Positions 45,193 through 55,335 of a DNA stretch of 64,000 nt are shown in pieces. The notes beneath the pieces are model-generated. The model was not told the origin of the DNA. It worked only from the letters and a program-made list of their open reading frames with translations, and did no database searches. The position numbers and the translations under genes were made by a program. The stretch's first letter is position 1; every line of letters begins with the position of its first letter. Origin of the DNA: Aquilaria yunnanensis. Taxonomy: Eukaryota > Streptophyta > Magnoliopsida > Malvales > Thymelaeaceae. Location of the stretch: NCBI GenBank assembly GCA_039654915.1, contig CM077599.1, positions 9,922,501 to 9,986,500 of the forward strand, written 5' to 3'.

Positions 45193-46103
45193 AACTTTAC
45201 GATATTACTATAGGTTACCACATTCCCACCTCAAAGAATGTTATACCAGCCTAATTGGAATTTACAATGATACTTGCAGTACATGTCAAAAGGAGGCTAC
45301 AATGAATCAGTAATATATTGCACAATTTTTTTATATTTAAAAAAAGAGAGATTCAATAGCAACGATTCCATGGCCCAAATTTTTGTTTTTTAATCAATAG
45401 CATCTATACAAGATATAAGGGTTAGAAGGTACTCATATGTAAGAGAAAAGAAGAATGCTCATTTTTTTTAGACCCATAAACCTTTAGCCATTAAAAATGA
45501 AGCCAATACCAAGTAGGCCTAAAATATAAAACCATATTTTTCTATTATGCAATTCCAAAAAATGAAATGGAGATCCTATTTCAACAATGCAAATAATAAT
45601 AATAATAATATGAAGTGTTGGCACAAAAGCTTTTAAGAAATTAAATGCGACATTTCTATGTCAAAGGAAAAAGTGGATGCCTTTTTTTATGTCCACTAGT
45701 TTTAACTTAAGTGATTATTTGTATGACTTGCACACTAATTAAAATATTTTATTTTAAAAAATTTGAAGAATACGTTTAAAATACTTTTTTTCAAAAATAA
45801 ATATTTTTATTAATTTTTTTTAATTGAGGAAGGAAAGAATTCATAAAAATGTGAAAAAAATTCAATTGATTATTATATCAATGCAATATCAGCTTTTAAA
45901 TGACAGTATTCTAAATAAATGGAGTAAAAATGAAAATGAAAAATGAACTAACCCTAAGAAATGTACCCCACAATCACTCAAAGCTGAGCAGTTTCACCAA
46001 CATTAACTTTATGAATATACTAATGCAACAAAGGAATAAATTCCATTGCATTAATAGAATTTCAATGCTTTCCGTTACATAGAATTTACCATGAAGCTAG
46101 TAA

Positions 46104-46112
46104 TATAAATAG
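46104..46112 (+). promoter_or_regulatory. TATA box of prolamin-like gene A
   Basis: TATAAATAG lies 83 bases before the ATG, leaving a leader of roughly 55-60 bases of purine-rich sequence if transcription starts about 30 bases downstream. Confidence 0.7.
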
Positions 46113-46194
46113 CCTTCCCCTCACAAACACTCATCCTCGTGGTCAAGACCTCATTAAGAGCAAAGAAAAAACAAAAAGAGAAAAAGAAAAGACT

Positions 46195-46536
46195 ATGGCA
46201 AGCTTCAAGTACTTTTTGGGCTTTTTGGTGTTGATTTATTTTGTTTCAATTTCTACAGCAACAAATTATCGTGACATTATCAAACAAAAACATTGTGACA
46301 GTACTATGAAGATTCATTGTGCAGATGAGGTTGTGGCAAATATTTTTAGAGCAGGAGTTGTCTCAAATGAATGTTGCAAGCAACTCATAAGAATTGGAAT
46401 AACATGTCACGAGGCATTATTGGCACGTCTAATTGATACAGTCCTCAAGTACAAAGTGAATGACTCAACTGAAGTTCAGATAAAGAGCGTGTTGTTATGG
46501 TATCAATGTTCAGATATTGTCCATAGAACTTTATAA
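46195..46536 (+). CDS. Secreted prolamin-like (ECA1/EC1-type) small Cys-rich protein, copy A
   Basis: A single-exon 113-residue protein. Residues 1-22 form a signal peptide (MASFKYFLGFLVLIYF core) followed by TNYRD. The mature part has six cysteines in the pattern C-x6-C-x17-CC-x9-C-x27-C (HC, HC, ECC, TC, QC), that of the Pfam Prolamin_like family (ECA1 gametogenesis-related, EC1 egg-cell proteins). Known members are secreted by female gametophyte or reproductive cells and act in fertilisation signalling, but the family is large and most members are untested. The start is fixed by the signal peptide and a TATA box. The product differs from copy B at one residue (Leu in DTVLKYK). Role and tissue are inferred from family only. 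Confidence 0.85.
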   Translation: MASFKYFLGFLVLIYFVSISTATNYRDIIKQKHCDSTMKIHCADEVVANIFRAGVVSNECCKQLIRIGITCHEALLARLIDTVLKYKVNDSTEVQIKSVLLWYQCSDIVHRTL

Positions 46537-47719
46537 ATCTAATTTATTTATGTATTTAAAATATTTCTAATGCAATAATTGGTCTTTATATGACTATGTT
46601 TTTTTTGGAATTTTATAATCATCCATTGCTATAAATAATATTGTGGCTAAATAGTCATTCTATTTTGGATGATATGTATAATTGCATATGGGGGTTGAAC
46701 AATAAGTCTGATAAATAAGGGCAAAAGGGCCAAATTTTCGATTAAAGTATATGGCGGAATGTAATTTTGAAATGGGCATATCTGTCATCAATGTTTAGGA
46801 ATAAAGAGATTTTTATCACTATAGCAGTTAACGATGCGAATATTATGCTATCACAGAAAATTCTGTCAAGGTATGGATGAGTTAGATATTTCGTTAGCTA
46901 TGTCAACTAATATATGGTATATTTGTCACCAATTTTTTTTAAATGGACATATTTGTTATAAATGTTTTCGGAATGGACATATTTATCATCAAGTTTTGAC
47001 GTTGGTGACGGTGGCAACATCCAAAAGGGACGAACAAAGTAGGAGGTTGTTCAATGGCAGCAGATCACGTAGGAGATATGACAAATAACAATTGTCCAGC
47101 AATTACGACTGGCAAGTAACAACTGCCTAGTAATTACCACCGCTAGAATTGAGCAAATTCATGGGTTTAGGTTGCTATAGTTGGGGTTGGGGTTGGGGCT
47201 AGAGCTAAGACTGTGGTAGTTTTGTGAGTGAGTTGAAGGGAAATCGTGATAAAAAAATTAATTGGTGCACTTCTCTACCCTTCAATTTTCATCTGGTCAA
47301 GGAAGATAAAGTGGAGATAGTGAGTTTAGTATTGGAAATGAAAGATTAAAGTGAGAAATCAAAAAGAAATATAACTTGAGTGACTATACAATAATTTTTC
47401 CTTTTTACCATTTCAACTTGTGCCTCCACATTAGCTTTACGTCAATAAAATACTGTCTTGTCATCATTCTATCAGCATGTCTTGATATGTCACTAATGGT
47501 AATTACAAATATGCCAATTTCGAAAACATTTGTGGCAAATTTCTCTAGAAAAATATCTCAGTGGTAAAATTACTCTCTAATCTATATTTTGCTTTATATT
47601 TTCCTCATACTTGCTTGGTTTATTCTTGATCTTTAATTAAGTGGATTTTGTTGTAAAATTTATTCTTGCTAAAGTTTTTTAATGCAACCAATTCACCCCC
47701 TTTTGGTTGCACTTAAGCC

Positions 47720-47725
<6 letters not shown>

Positions 47726-47764
<39 letters not shown>
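47726..47764 (+). repeat. (TG)n microsatellite, copy A
   Basis: About 19 TG units abut the foldback MITE. The equivalent tract in copy B is about 11 units, so the locus has changed length since the duplication. Confidence 0.9.
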
Positions 47765-47767
<3 letters not shown>

Positions 47768-48112
47768 AATATCGCCAGTTGTCCCTAAACTATGCCCATG
47801 TTGCTTAATAATCCCAAAACTATCAGATGTTGCACCAGTCATCCTCAAACTATTTAATTGTTGCATTTTTATCCTGTTGTCAACTAAACCGTTAATATGG
47901 ATAGAAAAATGACATAGAGAATGATGTGGTATCAAAACATAACATGGCTATTGATATGACATAATTTTTCCGTCCATCTTTAACGGTTAATGGATGGTAG
48001 GATGAAAATACAACAATTAAATAATTTGAGAACAATTGATGTAATATCTGATAGTTTCGGGATAATTAAGCAACATGAGCATAATTTGAGAACAACTGGC
48101 AATATGTACCCC
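47765..48112. mobile_element. Foldback MITE, copy A
   Basis: The left arm TTAAATATCGCCAGTTGTCC.. and the right arm ending GGCAATATGTACCC are inverted copies over about 140 bases each (GTTGCTTAATAATCCC with GGGATAATTAAGCAAC, and AAACTATTTAATTGTTG with CAACAATTAAATAATTT). There is no coding sequence. Flanking TG and TA microsatellites hide any target duplication. Confidence 0.8.
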
Positions 48113-48513
48113 TGTATATATATATATATATATAGTAAAAGAGAAGTAGGTAAGGAGAGAGCGACAGCTGTCCCTTGGTTTGTCGGCTAACTCTAATTTC
48201 AGTCCTTAATTTTGTCTTTTTGTTACATTCAGGAGCTTATACATTTCAAAGTTGCATTTATATGCGCACTTAGAGTGAGACACCTGTCCTCTAACCTATG
48301 GACCAAACCCAAGGGTGGGCTCTAACATGTCTTTTTGTTTTGCTGAGACTCTCAATATTTTAAAGTTACAGTTACATCCTTCAGAAAAACCTTAGGTATT
48401 TGATGTTTTTTAGTGGTTTTTTTTTTGTAATTTAACTCTTATCCAGATTGTTCGTGGGCACGGTATCCTAATGTTTTTCGGTGGTTCTTTATTGTTTTGG
48501 TTTTGGGTACAGT

Positions 48514-48643
48514 AAAAGGGCGATGATGTTGAAGAAGAAACAGATTGACACCATTAGGAAGAAGAGACATGTGCTTAAGTTCATGAAGAATGGTATTGCT
48601 GACCTTCTTTGAAATGGGCTCCATTAAAATGTTTACAGAAGGG
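48514..48643 (+). pseudogene. IST1-like gene exon remnant, copy A
   Basis: Between a TACAG acceptor and a GG/GTAATA donor, one frame reads KKKQIDTIRKKRHVLKF, then MKNGIADLL, a stop, NGLH, a stop, and NVYRR. This matches the first exon of plant IST1-like (ISTL) proteins, which have the pattern KTRI..I.KKR..ML.FLKNDIADLL.NGLD.NAYGR. IST1 proteins work with ESCRT-III and Vps4 in endosomal sorting. Two in-frame stops and no recognisable following exons make this a fossil. Identification is from memory of the family pattern, not a search. Confidence 0.6.
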
Positions 48644-48687
48644 TAATATAAGTTTTTTAATTATTTTTTGTTCTTCAGTTTAATTTG

Positions 48688-48850
48688 GGGTAAAATCCAC
48701 CATGGGTCACCTAGCTTATTTTTTTGTCCTATACGGGTACCTTACCTTTATTTTGTCCAAGCGAGGTACCCATGATGTTATAGCGCGTCCTACTGGGATA
48801 CTTTCTGTCACTGCGTCGTTAAGGTTGACGGAAAATGATGACATGGACTC
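48688..48850 (+). repeat. MULE left terminal inverted repeat (partner lost)
   Basis: About 160 bases align with the first 160 of the element at 55336, with substitutions. No reverse-complement partner is present near 52178. The boundary with copy A is sharp at TTAATTT/GGGGTAAAAT. Confidence 0.8.
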
Positions 48851-48945
48851 ATTTTCCCCCAAACCTGGCCCCAGGACGCCGCGGTGGAGTTGATTCATGA
48901 TAAAGAATGATGACAAGGACAATGAAAGCTCTGCTTCCTTTTAGA

Positions 48946-48989
48946 GCGGGAAATTGGGGTGGGGTGTAAAAGTGGCGGGAATTTGGCGC
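48946..48989 (+). promoter_or_regulatory. Cluster of three E2F-type motifs
   Basis: GCGGGAAA at 48946-48953 is a perfect reverse TTTCCCGC. GGCGGGAA at 48974-48981 and TTTGGCGC at 48982-48989 adjoin each other. All fit the plant E2F consensus TTTSSCGC or its reverse. They lie 60-103 bases before the GRF gene start. S-phase expression is an inference. Confidence 0.55.
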
Positions 48990-49048
48990 AGAAGTAAAAG
49001 AGAAAAAAAAGGCAGAAAAGGCTGTTAAACCGAGGAGGCTTACATGAC

Positions 49049-49624
49049 ATGGCGAGTTCTAGGAGTTTGTCAGCCAGTTCATCAGCCAGTGTCGGAGGAG
49101 ATGGAGGATTGTGGCCTTACTGTAGATGTGGCATCCCTGCAGAGCTAAAGTCAGCTTGGACAAAGCAAAACGCTGGACGAAGATTCTTTGGGTGTAGGAA
49201 TTATGGGGTATGTGTATCATTGTTGTGTTGGTGGGATGGGGATTTTGTTTGGAAATTGATATTTTTTGTGTTTGTGGTGTAGAGTCAGATGTGTTGTTGC
49301 TTCCACCAGTGGCACGATGAGCCAACCCTAGAGAGATTGAAGGGTATGATAGTTGGACTGCGGAGGAGGATGGACGTGTCAGAGAAAGATGTGAAAAGGC
49401 TTCAGTCAAGGGTGGAAGAAGCTGAGAAAGAACTAAAGAGGGAGATCGACAAAGTTGAGGAAACACAAGCAGAGGTCTACAGACTTATGGAAAGGGAGGA
49501 TAAATTGAAGAGGAAGGTGAGAGAAGTGGAGAGAAAGATGAAGATAATAGAGGTGGTCTTGATTCTGTCACAGGTGCTATTTTTTTTCTACATTTCAAAG
49601 GTGCAGTTGGGTGCGATGGTGTAG
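49049..49624 (+). CDS. GRF zinc-finger, coiled-coil, membrane-anchored protein carried by the MULE
   Basis: Two exons, 49049-49207 and 49283-49624, joined by a GTATGTG...TGTAG intron, give 166 residues. A Ser-rich start is followed by a GRF zinc finger (residues 24-65): CRCGIP, then GRRFFGC and CCFHQWHDE, with Cys25, Cys27, Cys49 and Cys58/59 as probable ligands. The splice falls inside the finger and restores its C-x-F-x-W end. Residues ~70-140 are a charged coiled coil (RRRMDVSEKDVKRLQSRVEE). The last ~25 residues are hydrophobic (VVLILSQVLFFFYI), probably a membrane tail anchor. It is divergent from the transposase and lies between the left terminus and the transposase 3' end. The function of such plant proteins is unknown to me. 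It could be a second MULE gene or a captured host gene. The frame is intact. Confidence 0.82.
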
Positions 49625-50090
49625 GGGAGTAAGTGAGAGTAATGGCGAAGTAGGAATGGTGTAATGTGTAGGTGGAGAAGGTGAGAGGTAGTAATGTAGT
49701 GGTAGTGGCAGGGGTGTTTAATGTGCATTTGTAAGTGGCGTATGTTTATGTTGGCTATAAAAGTAACACTTATGCATTATACAAAATGCATTTCTAGGTT
49801 ATTGTGTTATTGGGGTTAAGTCAAACAGTTATAGAGAAACAAAGATGCAGCTAAAACACAAAAGTAGAAACAGCTAATTTGGCTCAAATGACATTATTTA
49901 ATCATTTCCAAAGTGTGGATGAATCACACACTTAGGCTCAAAAGTAATAACATTTAAACATATCCAAAATGCACTCAAAAGTGTGCCTTACATATGCATC
50001 AAAATGTGCAACCACAGAGTTTTTCCCTACCCACATTATAGCAAAAGTCTGACCAAAACAGACATCAAAATCTAAGAACCCAACTTAGGA

Positions 50091-52178
50091 CTATGAGACA
50101 TTGGAATATTTCCCTCCAGCTGGTGTCCAGGGGCGGCCTCTGCTTCCTTTTGGACGACCTCTTGTTTTCCTTGATTGGGAACTTCCATCCATTAGCGTTT
50201 GTCTTTCCTGTGATGATCTGCTATCAACAAATACAGATGTGCGTCTAACTCCTTGACTTGGCTCTGTGTGTCTCACACCTTGACTTGGCTCCCTCATTGG
50301 CTCTGTCTGGCTAGGCCGAGTGTTGAAACTACCTGCATGGCCTACATTTGAAGTCTCCACCTATAGGTCATTTGAATGTCAGTCTTATATGATGGTTAAA
50401 CAAATGTTAATTTGTTTAGTAGTTCACTTACATTGTTTCTCTGTGACTGGGAGTTTGTCCCTCTTCTCACTCTGGCTGTCCTCTGTCCAGATGGTGCACT
50501 ACTGTTGCCTTTTCCCTTACAAGTAGTTTTATTGTGGCCAAGCTGTTTGCAAATTGAGCAATGCACAAGCATCCCAGTTTTTCTCACTTTGCTTGTGCAT
50601 TCCGGCTCACCCTGTTCCCTTTTTCTTTTTTTTTTTAGGCCTACCCCTCTTGACAACATGATTTGGAGGTTTTATAGGGTTATGACCCATATCTTCCCAC
50701 TGATCAACACTTCTTATTGGATTTATGAGATTCCCATATATCAACTTATGTGTGTCCACGGTATAACACTCATCCACATATTCTTCTGGATTGGTCCTAT
50801 GCATGGCGAGTGCTGAACATGCATGGATGCATGAAATACCAGTGAGTTCCCACTTCCTACAAGAACATTTTCTATCCTCTATGTCAACCACATGCTGGTC
50901 AGTTGGCGTGGTGACCTGGTATTTAGTTCCTCCTGACTCCATAGGCCAACAATTTCTTGAAAATTCTATGTTCCGATTCAACATTTTCAAAATTTTTGGA
51001 CACAATCTCCCTGTCCACCTACCCTGAATTTCTTTCTTCTTGGCAATCCTCACCATTATCTTACATCTAACAATCTCTAACATTGTTAGGATAGGCTTAT
51101 CTCTAGCATCAATGATGAATCGATTAAAACACTCACACATGTTATTTAGTAAGATATCACATTTAGGAAATTCCATGAAAAATGCTCTTGACCAATAGCA
51201 TGGATCCACTTCATTCATCCATGACCAAGCATTTGAATCCAATCCCTTAAGTAATTTCATCTTACGTTTGAACTCACCTTCATATGTTGCCCTTGCTGCT
51301 CCCCACAGTGCATCTCTCAGTACAACCCCAGGATAGCTACCTTTGAAATCGGTATACAAATGCCTCACACAGAATCTCTTCTCTACATCTGGAAATTGTT
51401 CCTCCACAGCAGGAATCAAGCCCTACCATCATGCCATTTAAAAGAAATTGGCAACAAGTAAGATATAATTTACCTTTTGTCTATCTGACATTATAGTCCA
51501 CTGGTGTGTCTCAGAGATCCCTAATGCATTTGATAGCAGAAACAGAAACCAACCCCATGAGTCCCTACTTTCACTTTCTACTACTGCATATGCAATTGGC
51601 CATATGCAATCATTAGAATCAATTCCCACTGCTGACAACAATTGTCCTCCATAAACATCTTTCAAAAAACATCTATCTATACTTATAATTGGCCTACAGC
51701 CAGCCAAGAAGCCATTTATAGCCCCACTTATGCATATGAACACCCTCTGAAAGATGCAATTATCACGCCCTAACATCAACACGCTGCCAGGGTTTGTCTT
51801 CCTCAGCTCACCTCCATAATCTGAGAATTTAGCATACCGCTCTTCCTCATCCCCCCATATCCTCTGCAATGCAATCTTCTTCCTTCTCTGTGCTTTTGAC
51901 CTATGAATACTGATGTTGAAATCTCTTCTGATATGATCTACAAGGGCTGCTAGTGGTATCCCAGGATGTGATTTTATGACCTCAAGATATTCATCAGCTA
52001 TCCACTCATAATTGACCCATTTATTTTTCACCACCCTGGCACATGAATGATCATGATCTACTCTCTTAATTTGTACCTGTGGCCCGTCCTTATACTTTCC
52101 TGCTGTTAGCAAAAAAGGACACTCTGGCTGGCAGACAACCCTTAACCTCCTCTTATCATTATAAGCAAACTCCACTCC
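50091..52178 (-). pseudogene. MULE (MuDR-type) transposase, N-terminally truncated and frameshifted
   Basis: The minus-strand exons are 52178-51474 (5' cut), 51422-50432 and 50360-50091. Order: the end of a MuDR DNA-binding domain (EFAYNDKRRLRVVCQPECP, HDHSC), a MULE DDE core (SIDRCFLKDVYGG, SWGWFLFLL, MSDRQKGLIPA, NNMCECFN), a SWIM zinc finger (CSCRKWELTGISCIHA), a zinc knuckle CSICKQLGHNKTTC, and an RGRPKGSRGRP AT-hook-like tail. Short introns carry GTAAATT and GTAAGTG donors. A one-base offset in an A11 run near 50625-50636 separates the SWIM part from the knuckle part. The first ~200 residues expected of the family are missing because the element ends at 52178. The intact family enzyme cuts MULE ends and makes 9-bp duplications. 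Confidence 0.9.
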
Positions 52179-52574
52179 AACTTTACGATATTACTATAGG
52201 TTACCACATTCCCACCTCAAAGAATGTTATACCAGCCTAATTGGAATTTAGAATGATACTTACAGTACATGTCAAAAAGAGGCTACAATGAATCAGTAAT
52301 TGCACAATTTTTTTATATTTAAAAAAAGAGAGATTCAATAGCAACGATTCCATGACCTAGATTTTTGTTTTTTAATCAATAGCACCTATACAAGATATAA
52401 GGGTTAAGAGGTATTCATATGTAAGAGAAAAGAAGAATGCTCATTTTTTCGAGACCCAGAAACCTTTAACCATTAAAAATGAAGCTAATACCAAGTAGGC
52501 CCTAAAATATAAAACCATATTTTTCTATGATGCAATTCCAAAAAATGAAATGGAGATCCTATTTCAACATTGCA

Positions 52575-52623
<49 letters not shown>

Positions 52624-53117
52624 TGAAGTGTTGGCACAAAAGCTTTTAAGAAATTAAATGCGACATTTCTATGTCAAAGGAAAAAAGTGGATGCCTTTTT
52701 TTATGTCCACTAGTTTTAACTTAAGTGATTATTTGTATGACTTACACACTAATTAAAATATTTTATTTTAAAAAATTTGAAGAATACGTTTAAAATACTT
52801 TTTTTTCAAAAATAAATATTTTTATTAATTTTTTTTAATTGAGGAAGGAAAGAATTCATAAAAATGTGAAAAAATTCAATTGACTATTATATCAATGTAG
52901 TATCAGCTTTTAAATGACAGTATTCTAAATAAATGGAGTAAAAATGAAAATGAAAAATGAACTAACCCTAAGAAATGTACCCCACAATCATTCAAAGCTG
53001 AGCAGTTTCACCAACATTAACTTTATGAATATACTAATGCAACAAAGGAATAAATTCCATTGCATTAATAGAATTTCAATGCTTTCCGTTACATAGAATT
53101 TACCATGAAGCTAGTAA

Positions 53118-53126
53118 TATAAATAG
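53118..53126 (+). promoter_or_regulatory. TATA box of prolamin-like gene B
   Basis: TATAAATAG lies 83 bases before the ATG, at the same spacing as in copy A. The surrounding promoter is nearly identical. Confidence 0.7.
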
Positions 53127-53208
53127 CCTTCCCCTCACAAACACTCATCCTCGTGGTCAAGACCTCATTAAGAGCAAAGAAAAAACAAAAAGAGAAAAAG
53201 AAAAGACT

Positions 53209-53550
53209 ATGGCAAGCTTCAAGTACTTTTTGGGCTTTTTGGTGTTGATTTATTTTGTTTCAATTTCTACAGCAACCAATTATCGTGACATTATCAAACA
53301 AAAACATTGTGACAGTACTATGAAGATTCATTGTGCAGATGAGGTTGTGGCAAATATTTTTAGAGCAGGAGTTGTCTCAAATGAATGTTGCAAGCAACTC
53401 ATAAGAATTGGAATAACATGTCACGAGGCATTATTGGCACGTCTAATTGATACAGTCCCCAAGTACAAAGTGAATGACTCAACTGAAGTTCAGATAAAGA
53501 GCGTGTTGTTATGGTATCAATGTTCAGATATTGTCCATAGAACTTTATAA
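53209..53550 (+). CDS. Secreted prolamin-like (ECA1/EC1-type) small Cys-rich protein, copy B
   Basis: 113 residues, one exon, identical to copy A except for Pro instead of Leu in DTVPKYK (a CTC to CCC change). The signal peptide and six-cysteine pattern are unchanged. The Pro falls in what should be a helix between the fourth single Cys and the last Cys, so it may alter folding (inference). The promoter is kept, so both copies are probably expressed or silenced together. Function as for copy A: a Prolamin_like family secreted protein, likely reproductive, not proven. Confidence 0.85.
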   Translation: MASFKYFLGFLVLIYFVSISTATNYRDIIKQKHCDSTMKIHCADEVVANIFRAGVVSNECCKQLIRIGITCHEALLARLIDTVPKYKVNDSTEVQIKSVLLWYQCSDIVHRTL

Positions 53551-54736
53551 ATCTAATTTATTTATGTATTTAAAATATTTCTAATGCAATAATTGGTCTT
53601 TATATGACTATGTTTTTTTTTGGAATTTTATAATTATCCATTGCTATAAATAATATTGTGGCTAAATAGTCATTCTATTTTGGATGATATGTATAATTGC
53701 AAATGGGGGTCGAACAATAAATCTGATAAATAAGGGCAAAAGGGCCAAATTTTCAATTAAAGTATATGGCGGAATGTAATTTTGAAATGGGCATATCTGT
53801 CATCAATGTTTAGGAATAAAGGGATTTTTATCACTATAGCAGTTAACGATGCGAATATTATGCTATCACAAAGAAAATTCTGTCAAGGTATGGATGAGTT
53901 AGATATTTCGTCAGCTATGTCAACTAATATATGATATATTTGTCACCAATTTTTTTTAAATGGACATATTTGTTATAAATGTTTTCGGAATGGACATATT
54001 TATCATCAAGTTTTGACGTTGGTGACGTTGGCAACATCCAGAAGGGACGAACAAAGTAGGAGGTTGTTCAATGGCGGCAGATCACGTAAGAGATATGACA
54101 AATAACAATTGTCTAGCAATTATGACCGGCAAGTAACAACTGCCCAGTAATTACCACCGCTAGAATTGAGCAAATTCACAGGTTTGGGTTGCTATAGTGG
54201 GGGTTGGGGCTGGGGCTAGAGCTAAGACTGTGGTAGTTTTGTGAGTGAGTTGAAGGGAAATCGTGATAAAAAAATTAATTGGTGCACTTCTCTACCCTTC
54301 AATTTTCATCTGGTCGAGGAAGATAAAGTGGAGATAGTGAGTTTAGTATTGGAAATGAAAGATTAAAGTGAGAAATCAAAAAGAAATATAACTTGAGTGA
54401 CTATACAATAATTTTTCCTTTTTACCATTTCAACTTGTGCCTCCACATTAGCTCTACGTCAATAAAATACTGTCTTGTCATCATTCTATCAGCATGTCTT
54501 GATATGTCACTAATGGTAATTACAAATATGCTAATTTCAAAAACATTTGTGGAAAATTTCTCTAGAAAAATATCTCAGTGGTAAAATTACTCTCTAATCT
54601 ATATTTTGCTTTATATTTTCCTCATACTTGCTTGGTTTATTCTTGATCTTTAATTGAGTGGATTTTGTTGTAAAATTTATTCTTGCTAAAGTTTTTTAAC
54701 GCAACCAATTCACCCCCTTTTGGTTGCACTTAAGCC

Positions 54737-54745
<9 letters not shown>

Positions 54746-54767
<22 letters not shown>
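54746..54767 (+). repeat. (TG)n microsatellite, copy B
   Basis: About 11 TG units at the position of the longer tract in copy A. Confidence 0.9.
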
Positions 54768-54768
<1 letters not shown>

Positions 54769-55113
54769 TAAATATCGCCAGTTGTCCCTAAACTATGCCC
54801 ATGTTGCTTAATAATCCCAAAACTATCAGGTGTTGCACCAGTCATCCTCAAACTATTTAATTGTTGCACTTTCATCCTGCCGTCAACTAAACCGTTAATA
54901 TGGATAGAACAATGACATAGAGAATGATGTGGTATCAAAAAATAACATGGCTGTTGATATGACATAATTTTTCCGTCCATCTTTAACGGTTAATGGACGG
55001 TAAGATGAAAATGCAACAATTAAATAGTTTGAGGACAATTGATGTAATATCTGATAGTTTCGGGATAATTAAGCAACATGAGCATAATTTGAGAATAACT
55101 AGCAACATGTACC
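54768..55113. mobile_element. Foldback MITE, copy B
   Basis: The duplicate of the MITE at 47765-48112, with the same inverted arms and a few substitutions. It was present before the duplication. Confidence 0.8.
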
Positions 55114-55335
55114 CATATATATATATATAGTAAAAGAGAAGTAGGTAAGGAGAGAGCGACAGCTGTCCCTTGGTCTGTGGGCTTACTCCAATTTCAGTCC
55201 TCAATTTTATCTTTTTGTTACATTCAGGAGCTTATACATTTTAAAGTTGCATTTAGATGCGCACTTAGAGTGAGACAGCTGTCCCCTGACCTACGGACCA
55301 AACCCAAGAATGGGCTCTAACATGTCTTTTTGTTT

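Larger units (their letters stand above)
45193..48687 (+). repeat. Segmental duplication copy A
   Basis: From AACTTTACGATATTAC at 45193 to TTAATTT at 48687 this matches 52179-57019 at very high identity (only scattered substitutions and microsatellite length changes), except that copy B carries a 1.3-kb insertion. It holds a prolamin-like gene, an LTR-like remnant, a TG microsatellite, a foldback MITE and an IST1-like pseudo-exon. Homology stops exactly where the Mutator-like element begins. Confidence 0.95.
48688..52178 (-). mobile_element. Mutator-like element (MULE), right end missing
   Basis: The left terminus starts GGGGTAAAATCCACC and shares AGCTTATTTTTTTGTCCT and GACGGAAAATG.TGACATG with the terminal repeats of the element at 55336-56665. 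Inside are a MULE transposase on the minus strand and a GRF zinc-finger gene on the plus strand. At 52178 the transposase is cut within its N-terminal MuDR domain and the sequence passes directly into duplication copy B, so the right terminal repeat is absent. The remaining length is 3,491 bp. Confidence 0.88.

Noticed and set aside
49059..49466. Open frame of 135 codons on the - strand
   Set aside because: Antisense to the GRF zinc-finger gene, whose splice sites restore a complete finger on the + strand.
50412..50816. Open frame of 134 codons on the + strand
   Set aside because: Antisense to the MULE transposase C-terminus; no signal peptide or domain despite hydrophobic stretches.
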